From JAFEDN01 sp963844565 (lineage in GTDB: Bacteria; Pseudomonadota; Gammaproteobacteria; Coxiellales; Coxiellaceae): a stretch of 64,000 bases of DNA. Shown here one piece after another: positions 44,940 through 53,440 of the stretch; position 1 is the stretch's first letter; each line of letters begins with the position of its first letter. Below the pieces are notes generated by a model. That model was not told the origin of the DNA and made no database searches. It saw nothing but the letters and a program-made list of their open reading frames with translations. The stretch is from NCBI GenBank assembly GCA_963844565.1, contig CAWJON010000002.1, forward strand, positions 1,426,001-1,490,000. Reading direction: 5' to 3'. The translations under genes were made by a program, and so were the position numbers.

Positions 44940-47873
44940 ATGAAATCATTAGATTCTTTCGTAGCCTGGCTCCAAAATCCAGAGTTATTTAAACGCAGAC
45001 GCGAAGACGACTTGTTTAAACAAAAGTTTAGCAGTCTTTTAATATCTCATGAACTTCTGGTTCCTCTGGAAGATAAACTTACTTTGGATGGGAAGAAAGT
45101 AAAAAAATTGCAAATTTTCTCTCTGCAATTTATATCAGATTATCATTTACTTGATGATGGAAGTTATGATCCATTTATTTATTTAGAGTTTGCAGACGGC
45201 TCAAAAGCCATAAAGGTTTTTTCTATAAATGACCATCAACTTTTTTCATACTTAATCGAATTCGAAAAGTCTAAGATTATCAGAAAATCTACAGCATTTA
45301 GTTTCAGGAAAACTCAAAGGTTACCCTGGCAGGACAAATTACAAGAGAAATTTTATAATGAGGCAGTCAAAGCTGAATATAAAAAAATTCATGCACACAT
45401 TATTCATAATCTCTTTAATCAGCATGAAAGATGGGGATTAAAAAATGCGCTTTTAATAGATGCAGGATGTGGTAACAAGGCCCGTTTTGTACAAACGCTT
45501 GCAATGAAAATTCTTGAATCGAAACTTGAAAGCAAACCAACTTTTATTGGTTTTGATTACGAAGATAATATTATTCAATGCCAAAGATTACAACCTAGAT
45601 TTAACCACGCCTTTTCCTCTTGTGCTTTTTATCCAGGTGATTTACTAGATATAGAAAGATTTTTACCGCAGTTGATACAGCAACATCGATTTCCTGAAGC
45701 GAAGATCATTGTGATTAGTTCGGGAAGCTTAACACGTGGTGTACTTAATAATGGATTTGAAATATTGTCCGCTTTTCAACAAATAAGTTCCTTAGGTATT
45801 AACTACCTTATGGGTGACGGATATGACAATCCGGTAATAAATGCTTATATAGCAAAACAGCTAAGATTAACTCCCATCCTACATGATTACTACCGAAATT
45901 CATTTATATATGCAAGAACTCCTGATTCCGAGGTAATTAAACAATTACGCATAGAATTAGAGCATGGAAATTTTTTGGATTTATCCATGGATCCAAATCC
46001 TTATGCTTTACTAAAGGAATTAAAACCAAAGGAAAATTTGACTGTAGATTTATCTTTCTGTTCTTTAACAACTGAGCTCATTCAATATCTGCATCAATTT
46101 CCTAATCTAAAGCTAATCTTCTGGCACTCAGAACTTAGCCAAATTACTCTATTTTTAGAAAATTTTGCATTGATAGAATCACCTTATAGATTTTCTCTAC
46201 GCCACGTAGAAGATGATATTTACTTAATGGCTCCTAAAGATCTCTTTATTCAAGTGAATACAGAAGATAAGGAAACCAGCTCTCTCGCTTTGTTACTTGA
46301 AAATAAAGAAACTCAAGTTTCTCAAAAAGAACTCATCAAAAAAATAATCACCAATCATGTTGAACAAGAATCACCGATTAATTTTCTGAATTTGATACGC
46401 GGCTATATCAATTCATTGGCTGAGGAAAAAGAGGAAGAATATTCTGCCCGGCAGGAAGCTATTCAATACCTACAATCTAAATTCCATTCTTTTTCAATCA
46501 ACAACTTAAACTCTTTTATCTATTTAGATTTATTATGTACGCAGGAAATAAAAACTGAAGCAACTGAGCTAAAACCTTATTATGCAAAGATGCGTACAAA
46601 ATTTATTGATAGCTACAAACGGGTTTTATCCGATTCTAAAATTGAAGCGATTTATAAGAATACACGAGCTGAAAAAGAAAACTTCGAGAAGATCATTGCG
46701 TTATACAAAACCATTAAAAAAGAAAATGAACACAAAACAAACCCTTTATTTCACATTCTCATGATCATGATTGAAACGAATAAATCTATAAGCACTTTTG
46801 AGGAATTATATTTTACTTTTAACAATAGTTATCAATCTATTTCGAATCTACAAAAAAATGGCACTATACTGAAACAAATTTCCACTCATTCTCTTTTTGT
46901 CTCAAGAATTGCTTTACTAGGAAATCTTGGGCAAGAGTTTGAAGCACTAAACCAATCTACCAAATTTACTCCGGATTTTCATTCCCGAATTATATCTTTA
47001 ACAACACGAATAAACTTAGTAAAGAATTTGGATAGTTTATATGAAAAAATAGCCATTGAAGACAGCTCATATGCTGAATTAAAGTTCCAATTAATGGAGG
47101 TTTATGCTTTGGTTGAAAAAAGTCATGAAGCCGCTCAATTGGCTTACTTAAAAATTAATAAAGAATTTGAAACCTTACAAGAACAATTACTATCACCCAG
47201 TCTTCAATTAGATTTTCTTGATAATAATTCAGAGCTCAAAGCTAGCCAAAGTACTCCATCTCCCAAAAAAGTTGATCCCGGTCACGGATTAAGTTTAGAT
47301 AACCTTACCCCCCCTCCTAAATCTAGAGATAAATCCAAATATACTAGAAGTAGTATTGAAGGAGAAGATTATCTTGAAATACTCCCCAGTGCAGCAAGTA
47401 CTCCAGATTCAAAAACCTTTTCTTTCCCTTCACCTGCTGGAGGCAGCCCTAATTCTAGTTCCAGTTCCAGTTCAAGCTCCAGTTCTAGTTCTAGTTCTAG
47501 TTCTAGTTCTAGTTCTAGTTCTTTAGGTGATTTTTCTTTTTCATCCTCATCTAGTTCTGGGCCGCAACTTTTTTCCTCCTCCAGTCAAACCCTACTTTCA
47601 TCTGTCTCGTCGTCTTCTTCTGCGCAATATACCACGTCAACCATGGATTCCATAACAGACTTAACTGTAAGAAAAAATATATTAAGCAATCGTATGGAAT
47701 TTCTATTAGAAAAGTCCCGCAAGCCAAAAGAAATTGAAGAAAAAGAAGATGCTTCAGTGTCACAAGTAGAACTGGCTAAAATAATGGAACAGCTTGAAAA
47801 AATTGAAAAGGAAATCAGTGACAAGGAAAAAAATCTACATATGACAGTAGGGATTTCTCTATCTTCAACTTGA
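44940..47873 (+). CDS. Large protein with SAM-methyltransferase-like domain and poly-Ser tail, function unknown
   Basis: A 977-aa protein without signal peptide. Residues about 160-330 resemble a class I methyltransferase: LLIDAGCGNKARFVQ as motif I, FIGFDYEDN as the acidic strand end, then IIVISSGSL as a possible motif IV strand. A region near 360-430 reads like an LRR-like or second alpha/beta stretch (LTVDLSFCSLTTELIQYL). The C-terminal half is mainly helical, followed by a disordered tail with about 30 Ser (about residues 838-875) encoded by an AGTTCT/AGTTCC hexamer array, and a final charged coiled coil (VELAKIMEQLEKIEKEIS). Codon use is AT-rich. No known family recognised; the context suggests an effector-like gene. 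Confidence 0.8.
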   Translation: MKSLDSFVAWLQNPELFKRRREDDLFKQKFSSLLISHELLVPLEDKLTLDGKKVKKLQIFSLQFISDYHLLDDGSYDPFIYLEFADGSKAIKVFSINDHQLFSYLIEFEKSKIIRKSTAFSFRKTQRLPWQDKLQEKFYNEAVKAEYKKIHAHIIHNLFNQHERWGLKNALLIDAGCGNKARFVQTLAMKILESKLESKPTFIGFDYEDNIIQCQRLQPRFNHAFSSCAFYPGDLLDIERFLPQLIQQHRFPEAKIIVISSGSLTRGVLNNGFEILSAFQQISSLGINYLMGDGYDNPVINAYIAKQLRLTPILHDYYRNSFIYARTPDSEVIKQLRIELEHGNFLDLSMDPNPYALLKELKPKENLTVDLSFCSLTTELIQYLHQFPNLKLIFWHSELSQITLFLENFALIESPYRFSLRHVEDDIYLMAPKDLFIQVNTEDKETSSLALLLENKETQVSQKELIKKIITNHVEQESPINFLNLIRGYINSLAEEKEEEYSARQEAIQYLQSKFHSFSINNLNSFIYLDLLCTQEIKTEATELKPYYAKMRTKFIDSYKRVLSDSKIEAIYKNTRAEKENFEKIIALYKTIKKENEHKTNPLFHILMIMIETNKSISTFEELYFTFNNSYQSISNLQKNGTILKQISTHSLFVSRIALLGNLGQEFEALNQSTKFTPDFHSRIISLTTRINLVKNLDSLYEKIAIEDSSYAELKFQLMEVYALVEKSHEAAQLAYLKINKEFETLQEQLLSPSLQLDFLDNNSELKASQSTPSPKKVDPGHGLSLDNLTPPPKSRDKSKYTRSSIEGEDYLEILPSAASTPDSKTFSFPSPAGGSPNSSSSSSSSSSSSSSSSSSSSSSSLGDFSFSSSSSSGPQLFSSSSQTLLSSVSSSSSAQYTTSTMDSITDLTVRKNILSNRMEFLLEKSRKPKEIEEKEDASVSQVELAKIMEQLEKIEKEISDKEKNLHMTVGISLSST
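47456..47521 (+). repeat. Hexanucleotide tandem repeat coding for poly-Ser
   Basis: About eleven in-frame units of AGTTCT or AGTTCC (two Ser codons each), with the last seven nearly identical. Changes in unit number would alter tail length without shifting the frame. A shorter AGTTCC array also occurs near the 3' end of giant gene A (about 18450-18472). Confidence 0.8.
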
Positions 47874-47925
47874 TTATCCAGGTTTCAGAAAATCTCTGCA
47901 AATGCGATTGCCATGTTAAATAAAC

Positions 47926-48296
47926 CCCAGTTTTGAGTTTAATCGATTTAGAATCAAGCGGTAATATTTCAATAAATATTTGATATGCCGTGCGGTGTAG
48001 ATTTCGAAATAATTAAACCCACTCTGCCTTATTCAGCGACATCCGCCTACTCGCAGGATTGGCGTTGCGGGGCCCGTCGGCGAAGGTTTTTCCGTGCTCG
48101 CTTCGCCATCAATAGCAGGTGCAATACCTTGTAAGCGCCATTGTGCTAAGTGAACTTTTATCCTCATGAGCTCGTTTCCGAATTGGCTACGTTGCGCGCG
48201 AAAAAACCTCCGCCGACACCCGCTGGAAAGTTCGCTGGCGGAGGCGCTGAATAAGGCTATGCAGAGAATCTAATTTTATTTATTGGATCACTATTT
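47926..48296. repeat. Left arm of a long inverted-repeat element
   Basis: About 371 bases whose reverse complement is found, at roughly 90% identity or more by eye, in 48773-48856 joined to 50105-50389. The outer end starts CCCAGTTTTGAGTTTAATCG and the inner end is TTGGATCACTATTT. It includes the sub-unit 48026-48257. No open frame of note. The arm lies between the poly-Ser gene and the non-coding centre of the element. Confidence 0.85.
48026..48257. repeat. MITE-like sub-unit with GCCTTATTCAGCG ends (left copy)
   Basis: Starts GCCTTATTCAGCG (48026-48038) and ends with its inverse CGCTGAATAAGGC (48245-48257), 232 bases, GC-richer than its surroundings. The inverted copy in the right arm (48811-48856 plus 50105-50291, 233 bases) has the same ends. 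This is the shape of a miniature inverted-repeat transposable element. No transposase inside. Confidence 0.65.
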
Positions 48297-48772
48297 TTTT
48301 AAGAGAATAATTCCAATAATTAGTTTTGCCAGCAATTCCTGCTGCATGTAAATTGCTTCCTGGTTATATGCTTGACCAGACAAAGCCTAACCAAGCAATG
48401 ATGACTCCCATCAAAATTGGTTTTTTTTAATGGAATCCAAGATAATATTTGGTCAGCAGTTCTCGCGGTCTTCTGGGGGAACTGCTGACTATTTTGCTGA
48501 TGAAGAGCCGCTGCCCTTTTAATAGCATAAGCTTGATTAAACGTTGATATTAATCCTGGATCCTGGATTAATGCTGCACATTTTCTAGGAGGGCTAGGGA
48601 TTTTATAAGCTGCAAGGCTCAGCTCAGGGATATTGAACCCGTAAACTAGCGGTTCAAGGCGATTACCTGGGTGTCACCAGCCAGCGCTGAAATTCAGTGA
48701 GTCATTTTTCAGTTCTTGAGAAAAAAGAATGTCGAATAATCTGTTACGGGAGTAACGTTTATCTGAAATTAT
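48297..48772. other. Non-coding centre of the inverted-repeat element
   Basis: About 476 bases with no gene but several hairpins: GTCAGCAGTTC/GAACTGCTGAC (about 48453-48490), ATTAATCC/GGATTAAT (about 48550-48572) and TTGAACC/GGTTCAA (about 48636-48658). A diverged copy of the REP-like block (GCCAGCAATTCCTGCTG...) lies at about 48330-48370. It may give structured RNA or be a decayed insert. Confidence 0.5.
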
Positions 48773-48887
48773 AAATAGTGATCCAATGATGAAACCCAAA
48801 CCTCTGCATAGCCTTATTCAGCGCATCCGCCGGCGAGCTTTGCAGCGGGTGGCAGCTGGTATGTCAACAGTTTTCCGGACACTCTCA

Positions 48888-49754
48888 TTAGGCAGTTAGA
48901 TGTTGCCGTTCGTACTCCGCTGGTGATAAGTAATCATTAGCAGAGTGTATTCTTATCCGATTATAAAAAATCTCGATATACTCAAAAATAGCTTGCCTAG
49001 CTTCCTCCCTGTTTTTAAATTGAGTCGTGTAAATTAATTCCACTTTCAATGTTCTAAAAAAACTTTCCGATACCGCATTATCCCAACAATTTCCTTGACG
49101 GCTCATACTTTGAATAATGCCATGCTCCTTCAATAAAGCTCGGTGTTCCCGCGCAGCATACTGACAGCCCCGATCGGTATGCCACAGTAATCCTCGCGCC
49201 GGTCTACGTTGATTTAAAGCCATGAATAACGCATCATTCACCAGCTCTGTTTTCATTGATCGGCTCATCGCCCAGCCCACTATTTTTCTGGAAAATAAAT
49301 CAATGACCACTGCTAAATAAACCCACCCTTCCGCTGTGGCTATATAAGTAATATCCCCCACATAAATTTGATTAGCCTCATTCCATTTAAATTGCCTGCC
49401 TAATAAATGAGGCGCAATGGATAATCCATGTTTTGAATCAGTCGTGGCTTTAAATCGCCGTTTTCCTTTACAGATCAACTGCTGTTGCTTCATCAGTCTG
49501 CCAATACGCCTTCTACTCGTTAAACATCCCTGTTTCTTCAGCTCACATTTAATCCGGCGAGTGCCATAAGTCCCTCGGCTTATCGTAAAAATGCCTTTAA
49601 TCTTCTCGCCTAATTGCTGACTATTCTGCTGCTGACACAAAGAAAATGAGGATTTCTGCCAATCATAATAACTACTTCGATTGACTTTCAGTAGTTGACA
49701 CATCAGGCGGATGTTAAATTCCCATTGATGCGCTCGAATAAAGGCGTACTTCAC
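48888..49754 (-). CDS. IS3-family transposase OrfB (DDE integrase core)
   Basis: A 288-aa catalytic part of the transposase. An N-terminal HTH_21-like region (about 45-100, SRGTYGTRRIKCELKKQG) is followed by the rve integrase core with catalytic Asp in YVGDITYIATA, Asp in WHTDRGCQYA and Glu in NAVSESFFRTLK (DDE). The motif spacing is normal. It begins in the ATGA overlap with orfA, and is most likely also made as an OrfAB fusion by -1 frameshifting on the A7G run at 49784-49790. Confidence 0.95.
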   Translation of the reverse strand: MKYAFIRAHQWEFNIRLMCQLLKVNRSSYYDWQKSSFSLCQQQNSQQLGEKIKGIFTISRGTYGTRRIKCELKKQGCLTSRRRIGRLMKQQQLICKGKRRFKATTDSKHGLSIAPHLLGRQFKWNEANQIYVGDITYIATAEGWVYLAVVIDLFSRKIVGWAMSRSMKTELVNDALFMALNQRRPARGLLWHTDRGCQYAAREHRALLKEHGIIQSMSRQGNCWDNAVSESFFRTLKVELIYTTQFKNREEARQAIFEYIEIFYNRIRIHSANDYLSPAEYERQHLTA

Positions 49755-50041
49755 GACATTGCGTTCGCAAAGTACGCCGCCGCTTTTTTTAAGATATCGC
49801 GCTCTTGTTTTAAGCGGGCATTTTCTTTTCTTAAGTGTTGATTTTCTTCCTCGATACTGACGCCAGCACTCATTTTTAGATTTTCTTTATGGCCATATTT
49901 ATTTATCCAACCACGCAACGTGCTTTGCTTTAGCCCCAAATCCCGCGCAATCTGCGCTATCGATTGACCGGAATCCACCGCCAGTTTAACTGAAGATTCC
50001 TTAAATTCAGTTGTATATGTTTTGGCTTTTTGTTGTCTCAT
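49751..50041 (-). CDS. IS3-family transposase OrfA (helix-turn-helix)
   Basis: A 96-aa DNA-binding protein of the HTH_Tnp_1 type: YTTEFKESSVKLAVDSGQS, then IAQIARDLGLKQSTLRGWI as the helix-turn-helix, and a leucine-zipper-like C-terminus (EEENQHLRKENARLKQERDI; heptad Leu). I chose ATG 50041 with AGGAGA upstream; an ATG at 50065 is possible. A slippery run of seven A followed by G (49784-49790, minus strand) near its 3' end suits the programmed -1 frameshift used in this family. Confidence 0.93.
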   Translation of the reverse strand: MRQQKAKTYTTEFKESSVKLAVDSGQSIAQIARDLGLKQSTLRGWINKYGHKENLKMSAGVSIEEENQHLRKENARLKQERDILKKAAAYFANAMS

Positions 50042-50104
50042 AACTATACTTCTCCTCTTGCACATTTTAATCTATGTGTCCGGTTTAGTGTAGCCATACC
50101 AAGC

Positions 50105-50389
50105 GTAGATTTTTGCGCGCGCAGCGTAGCCAATTCGGAAACGAGTTCACGAAGATAAAAGTTCACTTAGCACAATGGCGCTTACGGTAGTATTACACCC
50201 GCTATTGATGGCGAAGCGAGCACGGAAAAACCTCCGCTGACGGGCCCCGCTACGCCAATCCCGCGAGTAGGCGGATGTCGCTGAATAAGGCGGAGTGGGT
50301 TTAATTTTCGAAATCTACACCGCACGGCATATCAAATATTTATTGAAATATCACCGCTTGATTTTAAATCGATTAAACTCAAAACTGGG
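50105..50389. repeat. Right arm (outer part) of the long inverted-repeat element
   Basis: Reverse complement of about 47926-48212. With 48773-48856 on the other side of the IS, it makes up the right arm (about 369 bases in total). The outer end CTGGG at 50385-50389 lies one base before the trmL stop codon at 50391, so the element inserted right against the end of that gene. Confidence 0.85.
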
Positions 50390-50390
50390 A

Positions 50391-50846
50391 TTAAAGAAAG
50401 TTATTTTGGCGCCAAGCCTCGTAAATAACGACCGCTACTGAGTTTGAGAGATTCAAACTACGGGAAGTAGTTACCATGGGGATGCGCAGTTTCATTGATT
50501 TATGAAACTCTTGCAGAATGTCTAAGGGTAAACCTCGTGATTCTGGGCCAAAGATAAAGGTATCACCAGGAGCAAAATTTACCGAGGAGTAATTGACGCT
50601 AGCTTTGGTTGAGCAAGCAAAAAAACGTTTTGGCTGTATTATCTCTTTAAACTCTAATAAATTTTTATATTCTTTCACCGTTGCCCATTCGTGATAATCT
50701 AATCCGGCACGCCGCAACTGTTTTTCATCTAAACTAAAACCCAAAGGATGAATAAGGTGTAAACGCGCGCCTGTATTGGCGCACAGACGAATTATATTTC
50801 CGGTGTTAGGAGGAATTTCTGGCTGGTATAAAACAATATCAAACAC
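50391..50846 (-). CDS. trmL: TrmL-type tRNA (cytidine/uridine-34 2'-O)-methyltransferase
   Basis: A 151-aa SPOUT-fold methyltransferase that modifies the wobble base of tRNA-Leu isoacceptors. The blocks IVLYQPEIPPNTGNIIRLCA, FGPESRGLP and LNLSNSVAVVIYEAWRQ are diagnostic, the last two forming the SAM-binding knot. I chose GTG at 50846, which gives the family N-terminus (MFDIVLYQPE); the frame is open to an ATG at 50918, which would overlap the sugar-porter gene. It is the last gene of the minus-strand run that starts at hemB, and its stop codon touches the inverted-repeat element. Confidence 0.93.
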   Translation of the reverse strand: MFDIVLYQPEIPPNTGNIIRLCANTGARLHLIHPLGFSLDEKQLRRAGLDYHEWATVKEYKNLLEFKEIIQPKRFFACSTKASVNYSSVNFAPGDTFIFGPESRGLPLDILQEFHKSMKLRIPMVTTSRSLNLSNSVAVVIYEAWRQNNFL

Positions 50847-50859
50847 GTAAAAAACCGAA

Positions 50860-52242
50860 TTATGAAGTGACAATTGTAGATTCGGCAGCACTCTTTCCTT
50901 TGGAAAAATGCCGCTCAATTTCCTCTAAAGTTTTATTTTTGGTTTCTGGCACAAAGAAAAACACGGTTAAGAAATATAACAAACTGAAAAATCCACACAA
51001 CCAAAAAACACCGCTATAACCAATAGAATCAGCCAAACCGAGAAATGAAGTTGCTAGTATCGCTGAGGTCATAGAATTTAAAAATAAAGCAAGCGCCATA
51101 CCGGAACTGCGAATTCTTAAAGGCAATAACTCAGAAATTACCATCCAAATGACCACGCCCGGCCCAATCGCAAAAAATAAGATAAACGACAAAATGCCGG
51201 CTAAAAGTAAAATTCCTTTAAGTTCATTGGTGGGCAACAGGTAAAAAACCATTCCTAAATAAAACAAAGAAATCACAATTCCGGCTGTCCCCAGGCAAAG
51301 AAGAAAGCGACGACCTAATCGTTCGATTAAGAAAAAAGCAATAATCGTCACTAAAAAATTAAGACCAGTTATCGCAGTGTTACCTAACATCGCGATGACG
51401 TCTGAACTAAGACCGCCATTTTTTAAAATTAGAGGTGTGAGCTGTAAAAAAGAATTAATACCTGTTAACTGCCCTAAACAAGCCACAACTAAAACGACAA
51501 TAAGCGGTAACATAAATTTCTTTTGCCATATTTTTACTGAGTCCTTTGTTTCGGTACTCTTGTTTTTCATCAGAATTTGCATTTGCGAAAGTTCTTCGCG
51601 CGCTCCTGCTTCAGATCTAGACTTAAGTAAAATGCCGAAAGCTTGATGAAAACGTCCTTGAAGACATAGCCAACGAGGTGATTCCGGTAAAAAAAAGCTG
51701 CCGACTAATAAGAAAGTGCCTGGCGCTAAAGTCGACCAAAACATTGCCCGCCAATTTCCTGTGCGTGTAAAATAAAGACCGACTAAACTCGATAACAAGA
51801 TTCCACAGGTCAGTAACAGCTGAAAAGCGCAGATAGACCTTCCTCGGATTGATGGTTTAATTGCTTCAGCCAAATAAAGCGGAACGGCAATGGTAATAAT
51901 ACCCACACCGATACCTTGAATTAATCGACCGCTGAGTAATTCAATGTAGTTATGTGAATTCGCAATAACGAATACCCCCAATAGTGAAATGATGGCTGCG
52001 GTTATAATCATTTTTTTACGACCAACCCAATCACACATTGGACCCGTCACTAAAGTAGCTAATGCTCCACCAAATAAGACCGCACCAGGAATAATATGCA
52101 TTTCTGAAGGCGTCATGAGAATATCGCGCTGCATAAAAGTAAGAGCGCCGGAAATAATCCCAAGATCATAACCATACAACACACCGCCAAAAGCGGCGAT
52201 GACAATCATCATGAACGAAAAAAGCTCTTTAGAGTGCACCAT
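50860..52242 (-). CDS. MFS sugar porter, likely for GlcNAc or a hexose
   Basis: A 460-aa, 12-helix inner-membrane transporter of the sugar porter family: LYGYDLGIISGALTF in TM1, DWVGRKKMI in loop 2-3, SPRWLCLQGR after TM6, GQLTGINSFLQLTP in TM7, ERLGRRFLL in loop 8-9, and PETKNKTLEEIE at the C-terminus. It lies between nagA and trmL within a GlcNAc-catabolic gene run, so amino sugar uptake is a reasonable guess, though the family mainly moves neutral hexoses and pentoses. I prefer ATG 52242, which has TAGGAAA 8 bases upstream, over ATG 52263. Confidence 0.9.
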   Translation of the reverse strand: MVHSKELFSFMMIVIAAFGGVLYGYDLGIISGALTFMQRDILMTPSEMHIIPGAVLFGGALATLVTGPMCDWVGRKKMIITAAIISLLGVFVIANSHNYIELLSGRLIQGIGVGIITIAVPLYLAEAIKPSIRGRSICAFQLLLTCGILLSSLVGLYFTRTGNWRAMFWSTLAPGTFLLVGSFFLPESPRWLCLQGRFHQAFGILLKSRSEAGAREELSQMQILMKNKSTETKDSVKIWQKKFMLPLIVVLVVACLGQLTGINSFLQLTPLILKNGGLSSDVIAMLGNTAITGLNFLVTIIAFFLIERLGRRFLLCLGTAGIVISLFYLGMVFYLLPTNELKGILLLAGILSFILFFAIGPGVVIWMVISELLPLRIRSSGMALALFLNSMTSAILATSFLGLADSIGYSGVFWLCGFFSLLYFLTVFFFVPETKNKTLEEIERHFSKGKSAAESTIVTS

Positions 52243-52246
52243 ATAT

Positions 52247-53428
52247 TTATTTCCTAAAGACAATTTTGCCTTGGCAAATGGTTAAGACCACAGAATAATT
52301 TTCATCTAAAACCACTAAATCGGCATCTTTACCCAAGGCAATACTACCTTTCTGTTCAAAAATTTTCAATATTTTGGCCGGATTGATACTGCTTAAATAA
52401 ATTAGATCTTCCAAAGGCATTTGGGTAAATACTTGCATATTTTTAATAGCCTGATCAATTCCCAATACACTTCCAGCTAATGTTCCATCCTCTAAACGGG
52501 GGGCGCCATCTTTAACATGGACAGTCTGTCCACCTAGTTCGAAGGAATGGGTTTCCCCGCAACATTTAGCGCGCATAGAATCGGTGACTAAAACCAAACC
52601 CTCTTTTCCCTTAAGATTTAACGCAATTTTGGTTATGGCTGGATGCAAATGATGACCGTCAACAATTAATTCAGCGGTTATTTTTTTATTCAGTAAGATC
52701 GCTCCCACGCAACCAGGTTCACGGTGATGCAAAGGATGCATGGCATTAAACAAATGTGTGGCGTGAGTCGCTCCAAGTTGAATAGCCAATTGAGCGGTAT
52801 CAAAGTCTGCCTGACTATGCCCAATTGAAGCAATGATATTATGATCTGAAAGATGCTGAATAAATTCCATTGCTTGCGGTAATTCGGGAGCCAAGGTCAC
52901 TAAACCAATTAAACCTTTGGCGCAAGATTGCCAACGATTAAAAAGAGCAATATCGGGATCCAATAATAATTCTTGACGATGTGCGCCAGGTTGCCGCTTG
53001 GAAATAAAGGGTCCCTCCAAATGGATGCCCAAAATTTGCGAACCCAAATTTTTTACATTATTAGCGCTTTGATAAGCTGCCACATTTTCTAAGGCTTTTT
53101 CAATTTCTGCTGGAGTAGCAGTCACCGTAGTCGCTAAAAAACCGGTGGTCCCTTCCCTAGCTAATATTTTTCGAATTTGATCAAGCGCAGCAAAGTTGGC
53201 GTCCATCATGTCCGCCCCACCCGCACCGTGGATATGTAGGTCAATTCTGCCAGGAATTAAATGATAATTTTTAGGAAAATCTAAAGTTTCACTGGTTTTA
53301 TTGTTAATTAATTTTTTACCCAAATAACAAATTCGACCGTCCTTGAACTCAAGAGTAAAGTCCTCTCGAATTCCTTCTTCCGTGTAAATGATCGGACCGG
53401 AGAGACTTATAGATTTATCTTCCATCAA
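52247..53428 (-). CDS. nagA: N-acetylglucosamine-6-phosphate deacetylase
   Basis: A 393-aa cytoplasmic amidohydrolase that converts GlcNAc-6-P to GlcN-6-P and acetate. The metal and catalytic residues are visible: RIDLHIHGAGG, the Glu ligand in LEGPFISKRQPG, His ligands in IASIGHSQADF and THLFNAMHPLHH, DGHHLHP, and the catalytic Asp in VLVTDSMRA. Length is typical. It is 12 bases after the SIS deaminase gene. The enzyme also serves recycled cell-wall GlcNAc. Confidence 0.96.
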   Translation of the reverse strand: MMEDKSISLSGPIIYTEEGIREDFTLEFKDGRICYLGKKLINNKTSETLDFPKNYHLIPGRIDLHIHGAGGADMMDANFAALDQIRKILAREGTTGFLATTVTATPAEIEKALENVAAYQSANNVKNLGSQILGIHLEGPFISKRQPGAHRQELLLDPDIALFNRWQSCAKGLIGLVTLAPELPQAMEFIQHLSDHNIIASIGHSQADFDTAQLAIQLGATHATHLFNAMHPLHHREPGCVGAILLNKKITAELIVDGHHLHPAITKIALNLKGKEGLVLVTDSMRAKCCGETHSFELGGQTVHVKDGAPRLEDGTLAGSVLGIDQAIKNMQVFTQMPLEDLIYLSSINPAKILKIFEQKGSIALGKDADLVVLDENYSVVLTICQGKIVFRK

Positions 53429-53440
53429 GTATCCTGCATT

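Larger units (their letters stand above)
48857..50101 (-). mobile_element. IS3-family insertion sequence, 1245 bp
   Basis: Terminal inverted repeats: left end TGGTATGTCAACAG...CCGGACAC; right end, reverse-complemented, TGGTATGGCTACAC...CCGGACAC. A 3-base duplication AGC flanks it (48854-48856 and 50102-50104), as expected for IS3 transposition. It encodes orfA and orfB on the minus strand. It sits inside the right arm of the long inverted-repeat element; removing it and one AGC restores the arm. Both genes are intact, so it may be recently active. Confidence 0.93.

Noticed and set aside
47456..47521. CRISPR-like short repeats
   Set aside because: The repeat is a contiguous hexamer array inside a gene, without spacers. 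No CRISPR array was seen in the window.
48297..48772. tRNA-like structure in the centre of the inverted-repeat element
   Set aside because: The TTGAACC/GGTTCAA hairpin is suggestive, but no cloverleaf could be formed.
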